This document shows, one piece after another, positions 33,666 to 41,901 of a stretch of DNA of 64,000 nt. Both the position numbers and the translations under genes were made by a program. The notes below the pieces were generated by a model. It was not told where the DNA came from. It was given only the letters and a program-made list of their open reading frames with translations, and made no database searches. Within the stretch, counting starts at the first letter, position 1, and each line of letters starts with the position of its first letter. Origin of the DNA: an uncultured Chitinophagaceae bacterium (GTDB taxonomy: Bacteria; Bacteroidota; Bacteroidia; Chitinophagales; Chitinophagaceae); NCBI GenBank assembly GCA_937907395.1, contig CALCII010000011.1, forward strand, positions 310,001-374,000, written 5' to 3'.

Positions 33666-35972
33666 CTACATCCCATATTCACTTAGGAACTTAATGCGCA
33701 TAATCTTCAGTTGCTCCCAACTGTAGTTGCCATCTTCCAGTTCCTGTTGTGCTACTTTGAGATCACTGGTGCTGCAGTTTTTAAAATAGTCGATGATTTC
33801 TTCCTGCTCATATTCATCCAGCCATTCGTCAATCGCATAATCCAATCGGAGTTTGGTGCCGCTGGCAGCAATGGTTTCCATTTCTTCCAGCATTTCGTCC
33901 ATACGCCAACCTTTGTTTTTCGCAATGGTTTCAAGTGGAATCCGTTTATCTACATTCTGTATCAGGAATACTTTGTTGCCGCTCTTGTTCACCACACTTT
34001 TCATCACAAACTCATCGGGCTTTTCAATTTCATTTTCTTCAACGTATTGTGCAATGAGCTCAATGAACGGTTTGCCATAACGCATCGCTTTCCCTTTACT
34101 CACTCCCTGGCATTTTTCCAATTCTTCGAGTGTGGTGGGATAAAGCGTTGCCATATCCTGCAATGAGTTTTCGAGGAAGATGACAAAAGGTGGCAGACTT
34201 TTTTTCTTTGCTTCTTTGTGACGCAGCTCTTTCAACATATCAAACAATTTCTCATCTGCTGCTGCACCTGTGCCGTTTCCTTCCGTTCCATCATCATCAT
34301 CTTCTTCATTCGCTTCTTCATAAAGATTGTTCATTACAATCTTAAATGATTTTGGTTTTTTGAGGAAGGCTTCGCCTTCTTTGGTGATTTTCAACAAACC
34401 ATATTCTTCAATATCTTTTTTCAATAAACCACCTAACAACATCTGGCGGATTAATGAATTCCAGAAATGATCGGGTTGAGTTTTTCCAATTCCGTATTCC
34501 GGAATCTGATCATGACGATACATTTGTATCTGCGGTGTCAGTCGGCCCATAATCACCGGTAACACATATTCTGTCGGGAAACGTTCATCCAGCGCTTTCA
34601 CAACTTTCAGCACTTGTGTTGTTTCTTCTTTTGCTTCTATTTTTTCTTTCGGGTTGAGACAGTTATCACAATTGCCGCAATTCTCCTGTTCATAGATTTC
34701 GCCAAAGTAGTGGAGAAGAATGGTGCGTCGGCAAACAGAACTTTCGGCAAATGCCACTGTTTCCTGGATGAGTTGTGCACCCACTTCACGTTCGCTCAGT
34801 GGTTTGTCACGCATCAGGTGTTCCAGCTTGCTCACATCTTTATGCGAATAGTAGAGAATACATTTTCCTTCCATTCCATCTCTTCCGGCACGGCCGGTTT
34901 CCTGGTAATAGTTTTCAATACTCTTCGGAATATTGAAGTGAATCACAAAACGGATATCGGGCTTATCAATACCCATCCCAAACGCAATGGTAGCTACAAT
35001 CACCTGCACATCTTCGTTGAGAAACAGGTCCTGTCGCTCGGCTCTCAGTTTACTATCTAGCCCCGCATGATAAGCCACGGCTTTGATACCATTGGCCATC
35101 AACACATCGGCCAGTTCTTCGGTGGTTTTGCGGTTGAGTGTATAAATGATGCCGCTCTTTCCTTTGCTTTGCGAAATAAATTTCACAATGCTTTTTACCG
35201 TTTGTTCCTTTTTAATCTTGGGCTGTATCTCGTAATACAGGTTGCCACGGTTAAAAGAAGAAATGAAAATATCGGGATTGCGTAAGCCAAGATTTTTTAC
35301 AATATCGCTCTGCACTTTTGGGGTAGCCGTGGCCGTTAGTGCAATCACGGGAACTTTTTCATTGATCTGGTCCATCATCTCACGTAAGCGACGGTATTCC
35401 GGACGAAAATCATGTCCCCATTCAGAAATACAGTGCGCTTCATCCACTGCAAAAAAAGATATAGTGAGATCTGAAAAGAATTCGAGATTCTCCTGCTTGG
35501 TTAATGTTTCAGGAGCAACGTATAACATTTTTGTGCGACCCGATTTCAGATCGTCATGTACTTCTTTGATTTCTTTTTTGGAAAGGGTGGAGTTGAGGAA
35601 GTGCGCCACATCATCCTGGCTGCTGTAACTCCGTACCAGGTCTACCTGGTTTTTCATAAGAGCGATGAGCGGACTTACAATAATGGCCACACCTTCACTT
35701 ACCATTGCCGGCAACTGGTAACACAAACTTTTGCCACCACCTGTGGGCATGATAACGAATGTATCATTCCCATCTAATAAATTATTGATAACCGCTTCCT
35801 GGGTTCCTTTAAAGGCATCGAACCCGAAATACTGGTTGAGTGCTGCATGAATATCCACACCGTGGCTGGGTGCAGCTTGCGCCTTACCGTTGGTTGCGGT
35901 GGTTGTTTTTTTTGTTGTTTTTTTGGTTGAAACAGCTGCTTTCGGGGCAGCTTTCTTTTTTACGGTACTCAT
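33666..35972 (-). CDS. recQ: RecQ ATP-dependent DNA helicase
   Basis: About 768 residues. A low-complexity Lys/Ala N-terminus (STVKKKAAPKAAVSTKKTTK) leads to the helicase: MPTGGGKSLCYQLP (Walker A), FAVDEAHCISEWGHDF (DEAH plus aromatic-rich loop), and YYQETGRAGRDG. The RecQ zinc-binding region follows (CRRTILLHYF...NCGNCDNC), then a winged helix. An HRDC domain is present (PPFVIFLENSLQDMATLYPT, ELEKCQGVSKGKAMRYG). An extra ~120-residue helical C-terminus ends YSWEQLKIMRIKFLSEYGM. It unwinds recombination and replication intermediates. The 15 in-frame codons upstream of the ATG at 35972 lack the basic tract and are not taken. It is convergent with the polyamine operon. Confidence 0.96.
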   Translation of the reverse strand: MSTVKKKAAPKAAVSTKKTTKKTTTATNGKAQAAPSHGVDIHAALNQYFGFDAFKGTQEAVINNLLDGNDTFVIMPTGGGKSLCYQLPAMVSEGVAIIVSPLIALMKNQVDLVRSYSSQDDVAHFLNSTLSKKEIKEVHDDLKSGRTKMLYVAPETLTKQENLEFFSDLTISFFAVDEAHCISEWGHDFRPEYRRLREMMDQINEKVPVIALTATATPKVQSDIVKNLGLRNPDIFISSFNRGNLYYEIQPKIKKEQTVKSIVKFISQSKGKSGIIYTLNRKTTEELADVLMANGIKAVAYHAGLDSKLRAERQDLFLNEDVQVIVATIAFGMGIDKPDIRFVIHFNIPKSIENYYQETGRAGRDGMEGKCILYYSHKDVSKLEHLMRDKPLSEREVGAQLIQETVAFAESSVCRRTILLHYFGEIYEQENCGNCDNCLNPKEKIEAKEETTQVLKVVKALDERFPTEYVLPVIMGRLTPQIQMYRHDQIPEYGIGKTQPDHFWNSLIRQMLLGGLLKKDIEEYGLLKITKEGEAFLKKPKSFKIVMNNLYEEANEEDDDDGTEGNGTGAAADEKLFDMLKELRHKEAKKKSLPPFVIFLENSLQDMATLYPTTLEELEKCQGVSKGKAMRYGKPFIELIAQYVEENEIEKPDEFVMKSVVNKSGNKVFLIQNVDKRIPLETIAKNKGWRMDEMLEEMETIAASGTKLRLDYAIDEWLDEYEQEEIIDYFKNCSTSDLKVAQQELEDGNYSWEQLKIMRIKFLSEYGM

Positions 35973-36211
35973 CAACAAATCTCCTTCTCTGCTTAGGTTT
36001 ACAATGGGATGTTTCAACGATCAGGTTGGCGGAAAACCGTGGAATACGGGCTTCGGAACCGATTTTTTGAAAGGGTCACGAAGGTAACACAATTACCCCT
36101 TTTTGACGGGTTTAAAAACGTCAAAAACCTGCTAAAAAAGCATCCGGGCATAGAAGATACGCTGTTTTTATGTTTTCGGCCAGCCTTTTATCACAAAAAT
36201 TGGTGGATTGA

Positions 36212-36243
36212 TTGGTGCATTCGTCTTATTTCAAGTAGGTTTG
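36212..36243 (+). promoter_or_regulatory. -33/-7 promoter of kdsD
   Basis: TTG at 36212-36214, about 21 bases, then TAGGTTTG at 36236-36243, matching TTTG/TAnnTTTG. It ends 7 bp before the ATG, giving a nearly leaderless message. Confidence 0.6.
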
Positions 36244-36250
36244 CTTTGCA

Positions 36251-37222
36251 ATGAGCCAGCGTGATTTTAACCCCCGGGAAGCGGCCCTCCGCACAATAAA
36301 ACTGGAAGCAGAAGCCATCGGCGAAATGTCTGCCTACATCAACGATTCCTTCTATAATGTGGTGGAAACCATCAGCAATGCCAAAGGGCGGCTGGTGGTA
36401 AGTGGCATTGGCAAAAGTGCCATTATTGCCCAGAAGATTGTGGCCACCCTTAACTCCACCGGCACACCGGCGGTTTACCTCCATGCTGCAGATGCCATTC
36501 ACGGCGATCTGGGCATGATTCTCAATTTTGATGTGGTGATGATCATCAGTAAAAGTGGGGAAAGCCCTGAGATCAAAGTACTGGCACAACTTATCAAAAA
36601 TTTTGGAAATCCGTTGATTGGAATGGTGGGAAATATGGAATCTTACCTTGCCAAACAATCTGATTTTGTGTTGAATACAACCGTGAGCCAGGAAGCTTGC
36701 CCCAACAACCTGGCACCCACCAGCAGCACCACCGCACAGATGGTTATGGGCGATGCCCTGGCCGTTACCCTGATGGAAAAAAAGGGTTTCACCAGCGCCG
36801 ATTTTGCCAAGTTTCACCCCGGTGGTGCATTGGGTAAAAAACTCTACCTGCGGGTAAGTGATTTGTCGGACAACAACGAAAAGCCGTTTGTGAAAAAAGA
36901 TACGCCCATTAAAGAAGCTATTGTAGAAATCAGCAAAAAACGATTGGGGATCACTGCCGTACTCGACGATCAGAACCAGTTATTGGGCGCTATTACTGAT
37001 GGTGACTTACGACGGATGCTTGAAAAAAATGAATCCCTTCACGGAATTACGGCTGGTGATATTATGACACATACGCCCAAAACCATTGATGCCGATGAAC
37101 TGGCGATTGATGCGCTGGAACTGATGCGTAAAAATAATATCACACAATTACTGGTAATTACCGGCAAAGAATACCGGGGAGTTATACATTTGCACGATTT
37201 AATTAAAGAAGGTTTGATTTGA
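36251..37222 (+). CDS. kdsD: Arabinose-5-phosphate isomerase (KpsF/GutQ family)
   Basis: 323 residues, the normal family length. The N-terminal SIS domain carries SGIGKSAIIAQKIVATLNST, LHAADAIHGDLGMI, ISKSGESPEI and the FHPGGALGKKL finish. Two CBS domains follow (AIVEISKKRLGITAVLDDQN and LELMRKNNITQLLVITGKEY). The enzyme converts ribulose 5-phosphate to arabinose 5-phosphate, the first step toward Kdo in lipopolysaccharide. It is followed after 46 bp by a mannose-1-phosphate guanylyltransferase, consistent with a surface-polysaccharide precursor operon. Confidence 0.94.
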   Translation: MSQRDFNPREAALRTIKLEAEAIGEMSAYINDSFYNVVETISNAKGRLVVSGIGKSAIIAQKIVATLNSTGTPAVYLHAADAIHGDLGMILNFDVVMIISKSGESPEIKVLAQLIKNFGNPLIGMVGNMESYLAKQSDFVLNTTVSQEACPNNLAPTSSTTAQMVMGDALAVTLMEKKGFTSADFAKFHPGGALGKKLYLRVSDLSDNNEKPFVKKDTPIKEAIVEISKKRLGITAVLDDQNQLLGAITDGDLRRMLEKNESLHGITAGDIMTHTPKTIDADELAIDALELMRKNNITQLLVITGKEYRGVIHLHDLIKEGLI

Positions 37223-37268
37223 AGCAGCGTTGGTATGCTGTTTCACTGAGAAGATAAGTTTGAAATCA

Positions 37269-38351
37269 ATGAACAAGAATCAATACGTAGCAATCATGGC
37301 AGGTGGCATCGGAAGCCGCTTCTGGCCCATGAGCCGCACTGCTTTTCCCAAACAGTTTTTAGATATTCTTCATACAGGAAGAACGTTGATACAAGGCACG
37401 TATGACCGTTTTGCAGAATTTATTCCTGCCGAAAATATTTTTGTAGTTACATCTGCTGAGTATGCATCCATTGTTTCGCAGCAGTTGCCCGAATTGCCGG
37501 TGGCAAATATTCTTTGCGAACCATCACGCAAAAACACTGCACCCTGTATTGCTTATATCGCACATAAGCTCAATCAGCTCAACGAAGAAGGTTTGCTCAT
37601 TTGTGCACCAGCCGATCACCTCATCCTCGATGCGCCTGCGTTTCGTAAGGTTTGTTCTGATGCATTTACGTTCGTAAAAAACATTAATGCACTAGTAACA
37701 CTGGGTATTAAACCTACTTATGCAAACACAGGATATGGATATATCCAGCACGAAGCAATGTCGGTTGCTGAAAATATTTACCAGGTAAAAACCTTCACCG
37801 AAAAGCCTAACCTGGAACTGGCGAAAACATTCCTGGCAAGTGGCGATTTTTTATGGAATGCGGGCATTTTTGTATGGAAGGTGAAGAATATTGTAGGTGC
37901 TTTTGAAAAGCATCTTCCCGAAATGAACGAACTCTTTGTTCAGGAGAAAGAACATTTCAATACCGCTAACGAACAGGAAGCCATTGAACGCATCTACCCG
38001 CAATGCACCAATATTTCCATCGACTATGGTATTATGGAGAAAGCGAATAATGTATATGTATTGCCTTCTTCTTTTGGATGGAGTGATCTGGGTACCTGGA
38101 ACAGCGCCTGGGAGAATATGGAGAAAGATTACTTTGGTAATGCCGTGGCGGGTAAGAATGTGATGATTATTGATGCCACTAAAAATGTGGTGCATGCCGA
38201 TGATAAAAAACTGGTATTGCTGCAGGGATTAGACGACTTCATCATTGTAGACTCAAAGGATGTACTGCTCATTTGCAAAAAAGACAAAGAACAGGAGATA
38301 AAGGATTATGTGGCGGAAGTGAAGCGGAATAAAGGGGACAAGTTTTTATAA
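37269..38351 (+). CDS. Mannose-1-phosphate guanylyltransferase
   Basis: 360 residues. NKNQYVAIMAGGIGSRFWPM is the nucleotidyltransferase signature. NAGIFVWKV, TFTEKPNLELA and DYGIMEKANNVYVLPSSFGW are typical of GDP-mannose pyrophosphorylases of the single-domain type, with no phosphomannose isomerase half. It makes GDP-mannose from mannose 1-phosphate and GTP for surface glycans. It is co-directional with and 46 bp downstream of kdsD. An in-frame upstream GTG adds a Cys-rich tail that looks untranslated; ATG 37269 is preferred. Confidence 0.94.
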   Translation: MNKNQYVAIMAGGIGSRFWPMSRTAFPKQFLDILHTGRTLIQGTYDRFAEFIPAENIFVVTSAEYASIVSQQLPELPVANILCEPSRKNTAPCIAYIAHKLNQLNEEGLLICAPADHLILDAPAFRKVCSDAFTFVKNINALVTLGIKPTYANTGYGYIQHEAMSVAENIYQVKTFTEKPNLELAKTFLASGDFLWNAGIFVWKVKNIVGAFEKHLPEMNELFVQEKEHFNTANEQEAIERIYPQCTNISIDYGIMEKANNVYVLPSSFGWSDLGTWNSAWENMEKDYFGNAVAGKNVMIIDATKNVVHADDKKLVLLQGLDDFIIVDSKDVLLICKKDKEQEIKDYVAEVKRNKGDKFL

Positions 38352-38387
38352 GGACTGAAGGATTGAATGACTGATTGAATGAAGGAA

Positions 38388-38645
38388 TCAGTTTTTGTTG
38401 CAGATAAATTCGAAGGAGCGGAAATCTCTTCTTAATACGGCTTTCTTTACACGGCCGGTATCTCTGTAAATTTTATAGGAATTGAGATCGATTACTTCAT
38501 GTGCTGCCGAGAAATGTTCCAACGTTTCCACATGGCATAATACATGATCCAACCATTCCATTTCATGGTCAACGCCTTGTTTTGATTTATACTCTGTTCC
38601 TTCCAAAACAAGTAAATCCCTGTGACGGTAAAAACGATTGCTCAT
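38388..38645 (-). CDS. Hypothetical protein, 85 residues
   Basis: Short basic protein starting MSNRFYRHRDLLVLEG, with WLDHVLCHVETLEHFSAAHE and a charged end. The ATG lies 8 bp after the stop of the small lipoprotein gene on the same strand, so the two should be co-transcribed. A longer reading frame extends upstream across the lipoprotein gene but in a different frame. No recognised family; it may be a small cytoplasmic partner of the lipoprotein. Confidence 0.6.
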   Translation of the reverse strand: MSNRFYRHRDLLVLEGTEYKSKQGVDHEMEWLDHVLCHVETLEHFSAAHEVIDLNSYKIYRDTGRVKKAVLRRDFRSFEFICNKN

Positions 38646-38653
38646 AATTTTGC

Positions 38654-38791
38654 TCAGTAACCTACCATGCCTTTTTTGTTGGGACAGCCACAATTGTTCT
38701 TTTTCAATGCCTGGCATCCCGAACCTACCAGCATAATTGTAAGTAACAATAGAACAAGGAATTTGGTTGAACGCTGCATCAAGTGTTTCAT
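38654..38791 (-). CDS. 45-residue lipoprotein with CGCP tail
   Basis: MKHLMQRSTK is followed by a hydrophobic run and GSGC (Cys26), a lipoprotein-type signal. The mature tip is only 20 residues (CQALKKNNCGCPNKKGMVGY), with a CxC pair. Such tiny CGCP-tailed lipoproteins have a conserved-looking ending but no known function. It is followed 8 bp later by an 85-residue hypothetical protein. It is too short for standard gene calling yet has a convincing signal, and it is divergent from the glycosyltransferase 81 bp away. Confidence 0.72.
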   Translation of the reverse strand: MKHLMQRSTKFLVLLLLTIMLVGSGCQALKKNNCGCPNKKGMVGY

Positions 38792-38871
38792 AATTTTCCG
38801 GATGATTGGATGAATCTTTGATTGGTATGTTGTAAAATAACTATTTTCCCCAAGAAATATTGTCTCCCTGA

Positions 38872-39948
38872 ATGAATATAACGGAAAATAAGCAAAAGGT
38901 ACTGGTGGCTCCGCTGGATTGGGGGCTGGGCCATGCCACCCGTTGTATTCCGTTGATTCATGAATTGGTGTTGGCCGGACATGAAGTGTCCCTTGCGGCC
39001 GATGGTGCTACCGCCCGGTTGTTGCAGCAGGAATTTCCACAGTTGCCGCTGCACCGGTTGCCGGGTTATGGTATCCATTATAATGGAAACCGGTTGTCTT
39101 CTGCCATTCTGAAACAGTTGCCGGCTATTTTCCGATCCATCCGTAACGAACGTAACTGGCTGAAGGAATTACTAAAACAGGAGAAAATAGATGTGGTGAT
39201 CAGCGATAATCGTCCGGGTTTGTACAACAGGAAGATCCGCAGCATTTATATCACCCATCAGCTGCTGATCAAATCCGGCAAAGGGAATTGGGTGGATCGG
39301 TTGTTGCAACGGGTTCATACCTTTTTCATGAAGCGGTTCCATGAAGTGTGGGTGCCCGATCTTGCGGGAGACAAAAACCTGGCTGGCGATTTGTCGCACC
39401 CGAAACATCTGCTGCTGCGCCCGAAATATCTTGGGTTGTTGTCAAGATTACATCCTATGACTGGAGTTGAGAAAAAGTGGGAGCTTATGGTATTATTATC
39501 TGGTCCGGAGCCACAACGCACTTTACTGGAAGAAAAAATACTGGTTCAATTACAACAATTTAATGGAAACGTTTTGCTGGTAAGAGGATTGCCGGGTGAA
39601 ACAAAGCCAATCAACGCAGGAGCACATATTAACGTCCAGTCTCATTTGCCGGCTTCTCAACTTGCAGAAGCAATACAGCAGTCGGACTTGATTATTTGCC
39701 GGAGTGGTTATACAACTTTGATGGATCTGGTAAAATTGAATGCAAAAGCATTGCTGATTCCCACACCCGGACAACCGGAGCAGGAATACCTTGCTGCTTA
39801 TATGCAACAGCAAGAATATTTTCCTTTTGTGAAACAGGATGAGTTGGAATTGTTGAGTGCTATTGCAAAAGCAAAGGATTTTGTTTCAACAGGAAAGTTT
39901 GAAGAAAAAGATTTTGAACAATATCAAACCAGGATTAATTCATTGTAG
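38872..39948 (+). CDS. Glycosyltransferase, MurG/UDP-glucuronosyltransferase-like fold
   Basis: 358 residues. The N-terminal lobe opens VLVAPLDWGLGHATRCIPLI, with GHEVSLAADGATARLLQQ. This resembles GT28/GT1-type nucleotide-sugar enzymes. The C-terminal lobe shows LMVLLSGPEPQRTLLEEKIL, ADLIICRSGYTTLMDLVKL and LLIPTPGQPEQEYLA, the donor-binding half. Acceptor and sugar are unknown; lipid or glycan modification is likely. It stands alone, divergent from the small lipoprotein. Confidence 0.85.
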   Translation: MNITENKQKVLVAPLDWGLGHATRCIPLIHELVLAGHEVSLAADGATARLLQQEFPQLPLHRLPGYGIHYNGNRLSSAILKQLPAIFRSIRNERNWLKELLKQEKIDVVISDNRPGLYNRKIRSIYITHQLLIKSGKGNWVDRLLQRVHTFFMKRFHEVWVPDLAGDKNLAGDLSHPKHLLLRPKYLGLLSRLHPMTGVEKKWELMVLLSGPEPQRTLLEEKILVQLQQFNGNVLLVRGLPGETKPINAGAHINVQSHLPASQLAEAIQQSDLIICRSGYTTLMDLVKLNAKALLIPTPGQPEQEYLAAYMQQQEYFPFVKQDELELLSAIAKAKDFVSTGKFEEKDFEQYQTRINSL

Positions 39949-40020
39949 TTGTATCAATCTTCCTGATTGAGGCAAAATCATATTGGAAATCAACTGTTAT
40001 AAGAACAAATCAAAGTTTAT

Positions 40021-40028
40021 TACCTTTG
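40021..40028 (+). promoter_or_regulatory. -7 box of the MNT/HEPN module
   Basis: TACCTTTG matches TAnnTTTG and ends 5 bp before the ATG at 40033, so the message is probably leaderless. Confidence 0.5.
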
Positions 40029-40032
40029 AATA

Positions 40033-40323
40033 ATGACAGAATTGCAATCTATACAACAAATACTTACAAAGCTCAAGCCGGAGCTTAAGGAAAAGTATTT
40101 TGTGAAAACACTCGGGTTGTTTGGTTCTGTTGTGAGGGGTGATTTTACTGCCAACAGCGATATAGATATTATTGTAGACTTTAGTAAGCCGGTAGGAGTT
40201 GAGTTTATTGATCTGGCAGATTATATAGAAGGAAAACTCAGGAAGAAGGTGGATCTTGTATCACAAAATGGAATAAGGCCTAAATATTTTCAACAAATTC
40301 AATCAGAGATAATTTATGTCTAA
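40033..40323 (+). CDS. MNT-type minimal nucleotidyltransferase (antitoxin)
   Basis: 96 residues. LGLFGSVVRGDFTANSDIDI has the GS-x10-DxD signature of MntA-type nucleotidyltransferases, followed by RKKVDLVSQNGIRPKYF. In MNT/HEPN modules this protein AMPylates and silences the HEPN RNase next to it. The next gene overlaps by 8 bp and encodes that HEPN partner, but it is frameshifted. The antitoxin itself is intact. Confidence 0.92.
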   Translation: MTELQSIQQILTKLKPELKEKYFVKTLGLFGSVVRGDFTANSDIDIIVDFSKPVGVEFIDLADYIEGKLRKKVDLVSQNGIRPKYFQQIQSEIIYV

Positions 40324-40644
40324 AAGAGAACCTTCTCTGCTGATTGAGGATATGATAGAAATGCGAATAAGATTCTCAATTATACACAAAACCTCACGTA
40401 CGAGGAATTTGTAAAAGACAGCAGGACGATTGATGCTGTTATCAGAAATTTTGAAATTATAGGAGAGGCAGCTAATCGTTTACCGGATGAGTTTAAAGAA
40501 CAACATGATACAATTGATTGGCATCGCATCCGGGGATTCAGAAACAGGATTGTTCATCATTACTTTGGGATTGATTACACAATTGTGTGGACAATCAGGG
40601 AAGCATATCTTCCGGAGCTAATAACATCTTTAAAATCCCTTTAA
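40316..40644 (+). pseudogene. HEPN (DUF86) toxin, frameshifted
   Basis: The start frame reads MSKREPSLLIEDMIEMRIRF and stops at 40412-40414. From 40369 another frame continues KILNYTQNLTYEEFVKDSRT, then AVIRNFEIIGEAANRLPDEF, WHRIRGFRNRIVHHYFGI and ends TSLKSL. This contains the RNxxVH HEPN RNase motif (RNRIVHHYF). A one-base shift between about 40350 and 40369 joins them. The ATG overlaps the MNT gene by 8 bp, as in intact modules. Either the toxin is inactivated, the shift is an assembly error, or a truncated peptide is made. Confidence 0.85.
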
Positions 40645-40732
40645 AGCTCACCACATTTTTTAAAAGTATGGTTGTTATATGCTTCTTTTCATATCAATAG
40701 AATCAGGGGTTTCCTGATTTCCATCAATGGCA

Positions 40733-40762
40733 TTTGATTCCGTTTCCCCTTCCCTAATTTTG
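40733..40762 (+). promoter_or_regulatory. Full -33/-7 promoter of the EamA exporter gene
   Basis: TTTG at 40733-40736, 18 bases, TAATTTTG at 40755-40762, matching the Bacteroidota consensus. The GTG start is 17 bp downstream. Confidence 0.75.
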
Positions 40763-40778
40763 CAGCACTATAATCAAC

Positions 40779-41690
40779 GTGACTACCGAAACTAAAAAAG
40801 CGCATTGGGCCGTACTGGGAGCCAACCTGTTGTTTGGCATCAACTTCAGCGTGGTGAAATTTGTTTCTCCCGAATTTGTAAAACCATTTGGTTTAAATTT
40901 TATCCGGGTAAGTACTGCTGTATTATTATTCTGGTTACTCTATTTACTCAAGCCATTAAAAGCAGGGATTGATAAAAAAGATATTCCCCGTTTTATTCTG
41001 TGTGCCATTAGTGGTATTGCCATCAACCAGTTGATGTTTATTAAAGGAATGACGCTTACAACACCTATTCATGGCGCCTTACTCATTTTAGTGACACCTG
41101 TTTTTATTTTATTGATTGCATTTGCTTTTCGCAGCGAATCGATCACATGGTTGAAGCTGTTGGGTTTGTTGCTGGGTATTGGTGGGGCTTCTTTGCTTAT
41201 ACTTTCTAAAGAAACGTCCGGTATTGGCTCCAATATGTTACTGGGCGATTTGCTGGTAACAGTGAATGCGATTTCTTATGCCTTCTATTTTATCCTGGTA
41301 AAACCTTTAATGAAGAAGTATGCACCTTTGCATGTGATCCGTTGGGTGTTTACATTCGGCTTTTTAATCATTACTCCGTTTTGCTTTGGTGAGTTTCTGG
41401 AAATTGATTGGCACACATTCCAACTGGCGCAATATGCCGGAGTGTTCTTTATTGTAATTGGCGCTACCTTTTTTACATATTTGTTTACAGTGTATGGATT
41501 ACAACACCTCAGTCCTTCGGCTGCAGGATCGTATATCTACTTACAACCGGTGTTCTCTGCTATTGTATCCACACTGTTCTTTAACGAAGTGCTATCTGTT
41601 TCTAAATTGATTGCTGCCGCATTGATTTTTACAGGAGTATACCTGGTAAACAGAAAGAATGCAAATGCTGGTGTTGCGATTGAAGAATGA
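40779..41690 (+). CDS. EamA family (DMT) exporter
   Basis: 303 residues, ten predicted membrane helices in two EamA halves. GANLLFGINFSVVKFVSPEF opens half one, and LLVTVNAISYAFYFILVKPL opens half two. HLSPSAAGSYIYLQPVFSA with FTGVYLVNRK closes the protein. It should move a small metabolite out of the cell; the substrate is not decided by sequence. The GTG at 40779 is chosen because it follows a full promoter at a normal distance and the protein begins TTETKKAHWAVLGANLLF. Confidence 0.92.
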   Translation: MTTETKKAHWAVLGANLLFGINFSVVKFVSPEFVKPFGLNFIRVSTAVLLFWLLYLLKPLKAGIDKKDIPRFILCAISGIAINQLMFIKGMTLTTPIHGALLILVTPVFILLIAFAFRSESITWLKLLGLLLGIGGASLLILSKETSGIGSNMLLGDLLVTVNAISYAFYFILVKPLMKKYAPLHVIRWVFTFGFLIITPFCFGEFLEIDWHTFQLAQYAGVFFIVIGATFFTYLFTVYGLQHLSPSAAGSYIYLQPVFSAIVSTLFFNEVLSVSKLIAAALIFTGVYLVNRKNANAGVAIEE

Positions 41691-41761
41691 GTTTCGGCTT
41701 TGATATGAGGATGTGTTACTGAATTTTTTCAGTAATCGCTGCAAAATAAGTTCTCAAGAAT

Positions 41762-41833
41762 TTTTCTGTTACTTTTTGATTGCCCAAAAAGTAACAGAAA
41801 AGGGCCCCGAGATCGAATACGGCCCGATCTCGG
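41762..41833. repeat. Composite double-hairpin element
   Basis: First hairpin: perfect 16-bp stem TTTTCTGTTACTTTTT / AAAAAGTAACAGAAAA with an eight-base loop (41762-41801). Second: 9-bp perfect stem CCGAGATCG / CGATCTCGG (41807-41833) with a nine-base loop. They lie between the convergent EamA and copper-ATPase genes and may end both transcripts. Confidence 0.8.
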
Positions 41834-41901
41834 ACGGTTCCCTGATTAAGCTTTTGTACTACTGTATAGCCCGGCAATGAATCGCTGGTGGGAAGAGTGG
41901 T

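Noticed and set aside
33711..35628. Plus-strand frames opposite recQ
   Set aside because: They are shadows of the recQ coding strand, rich in Phe/Cys and without start context.
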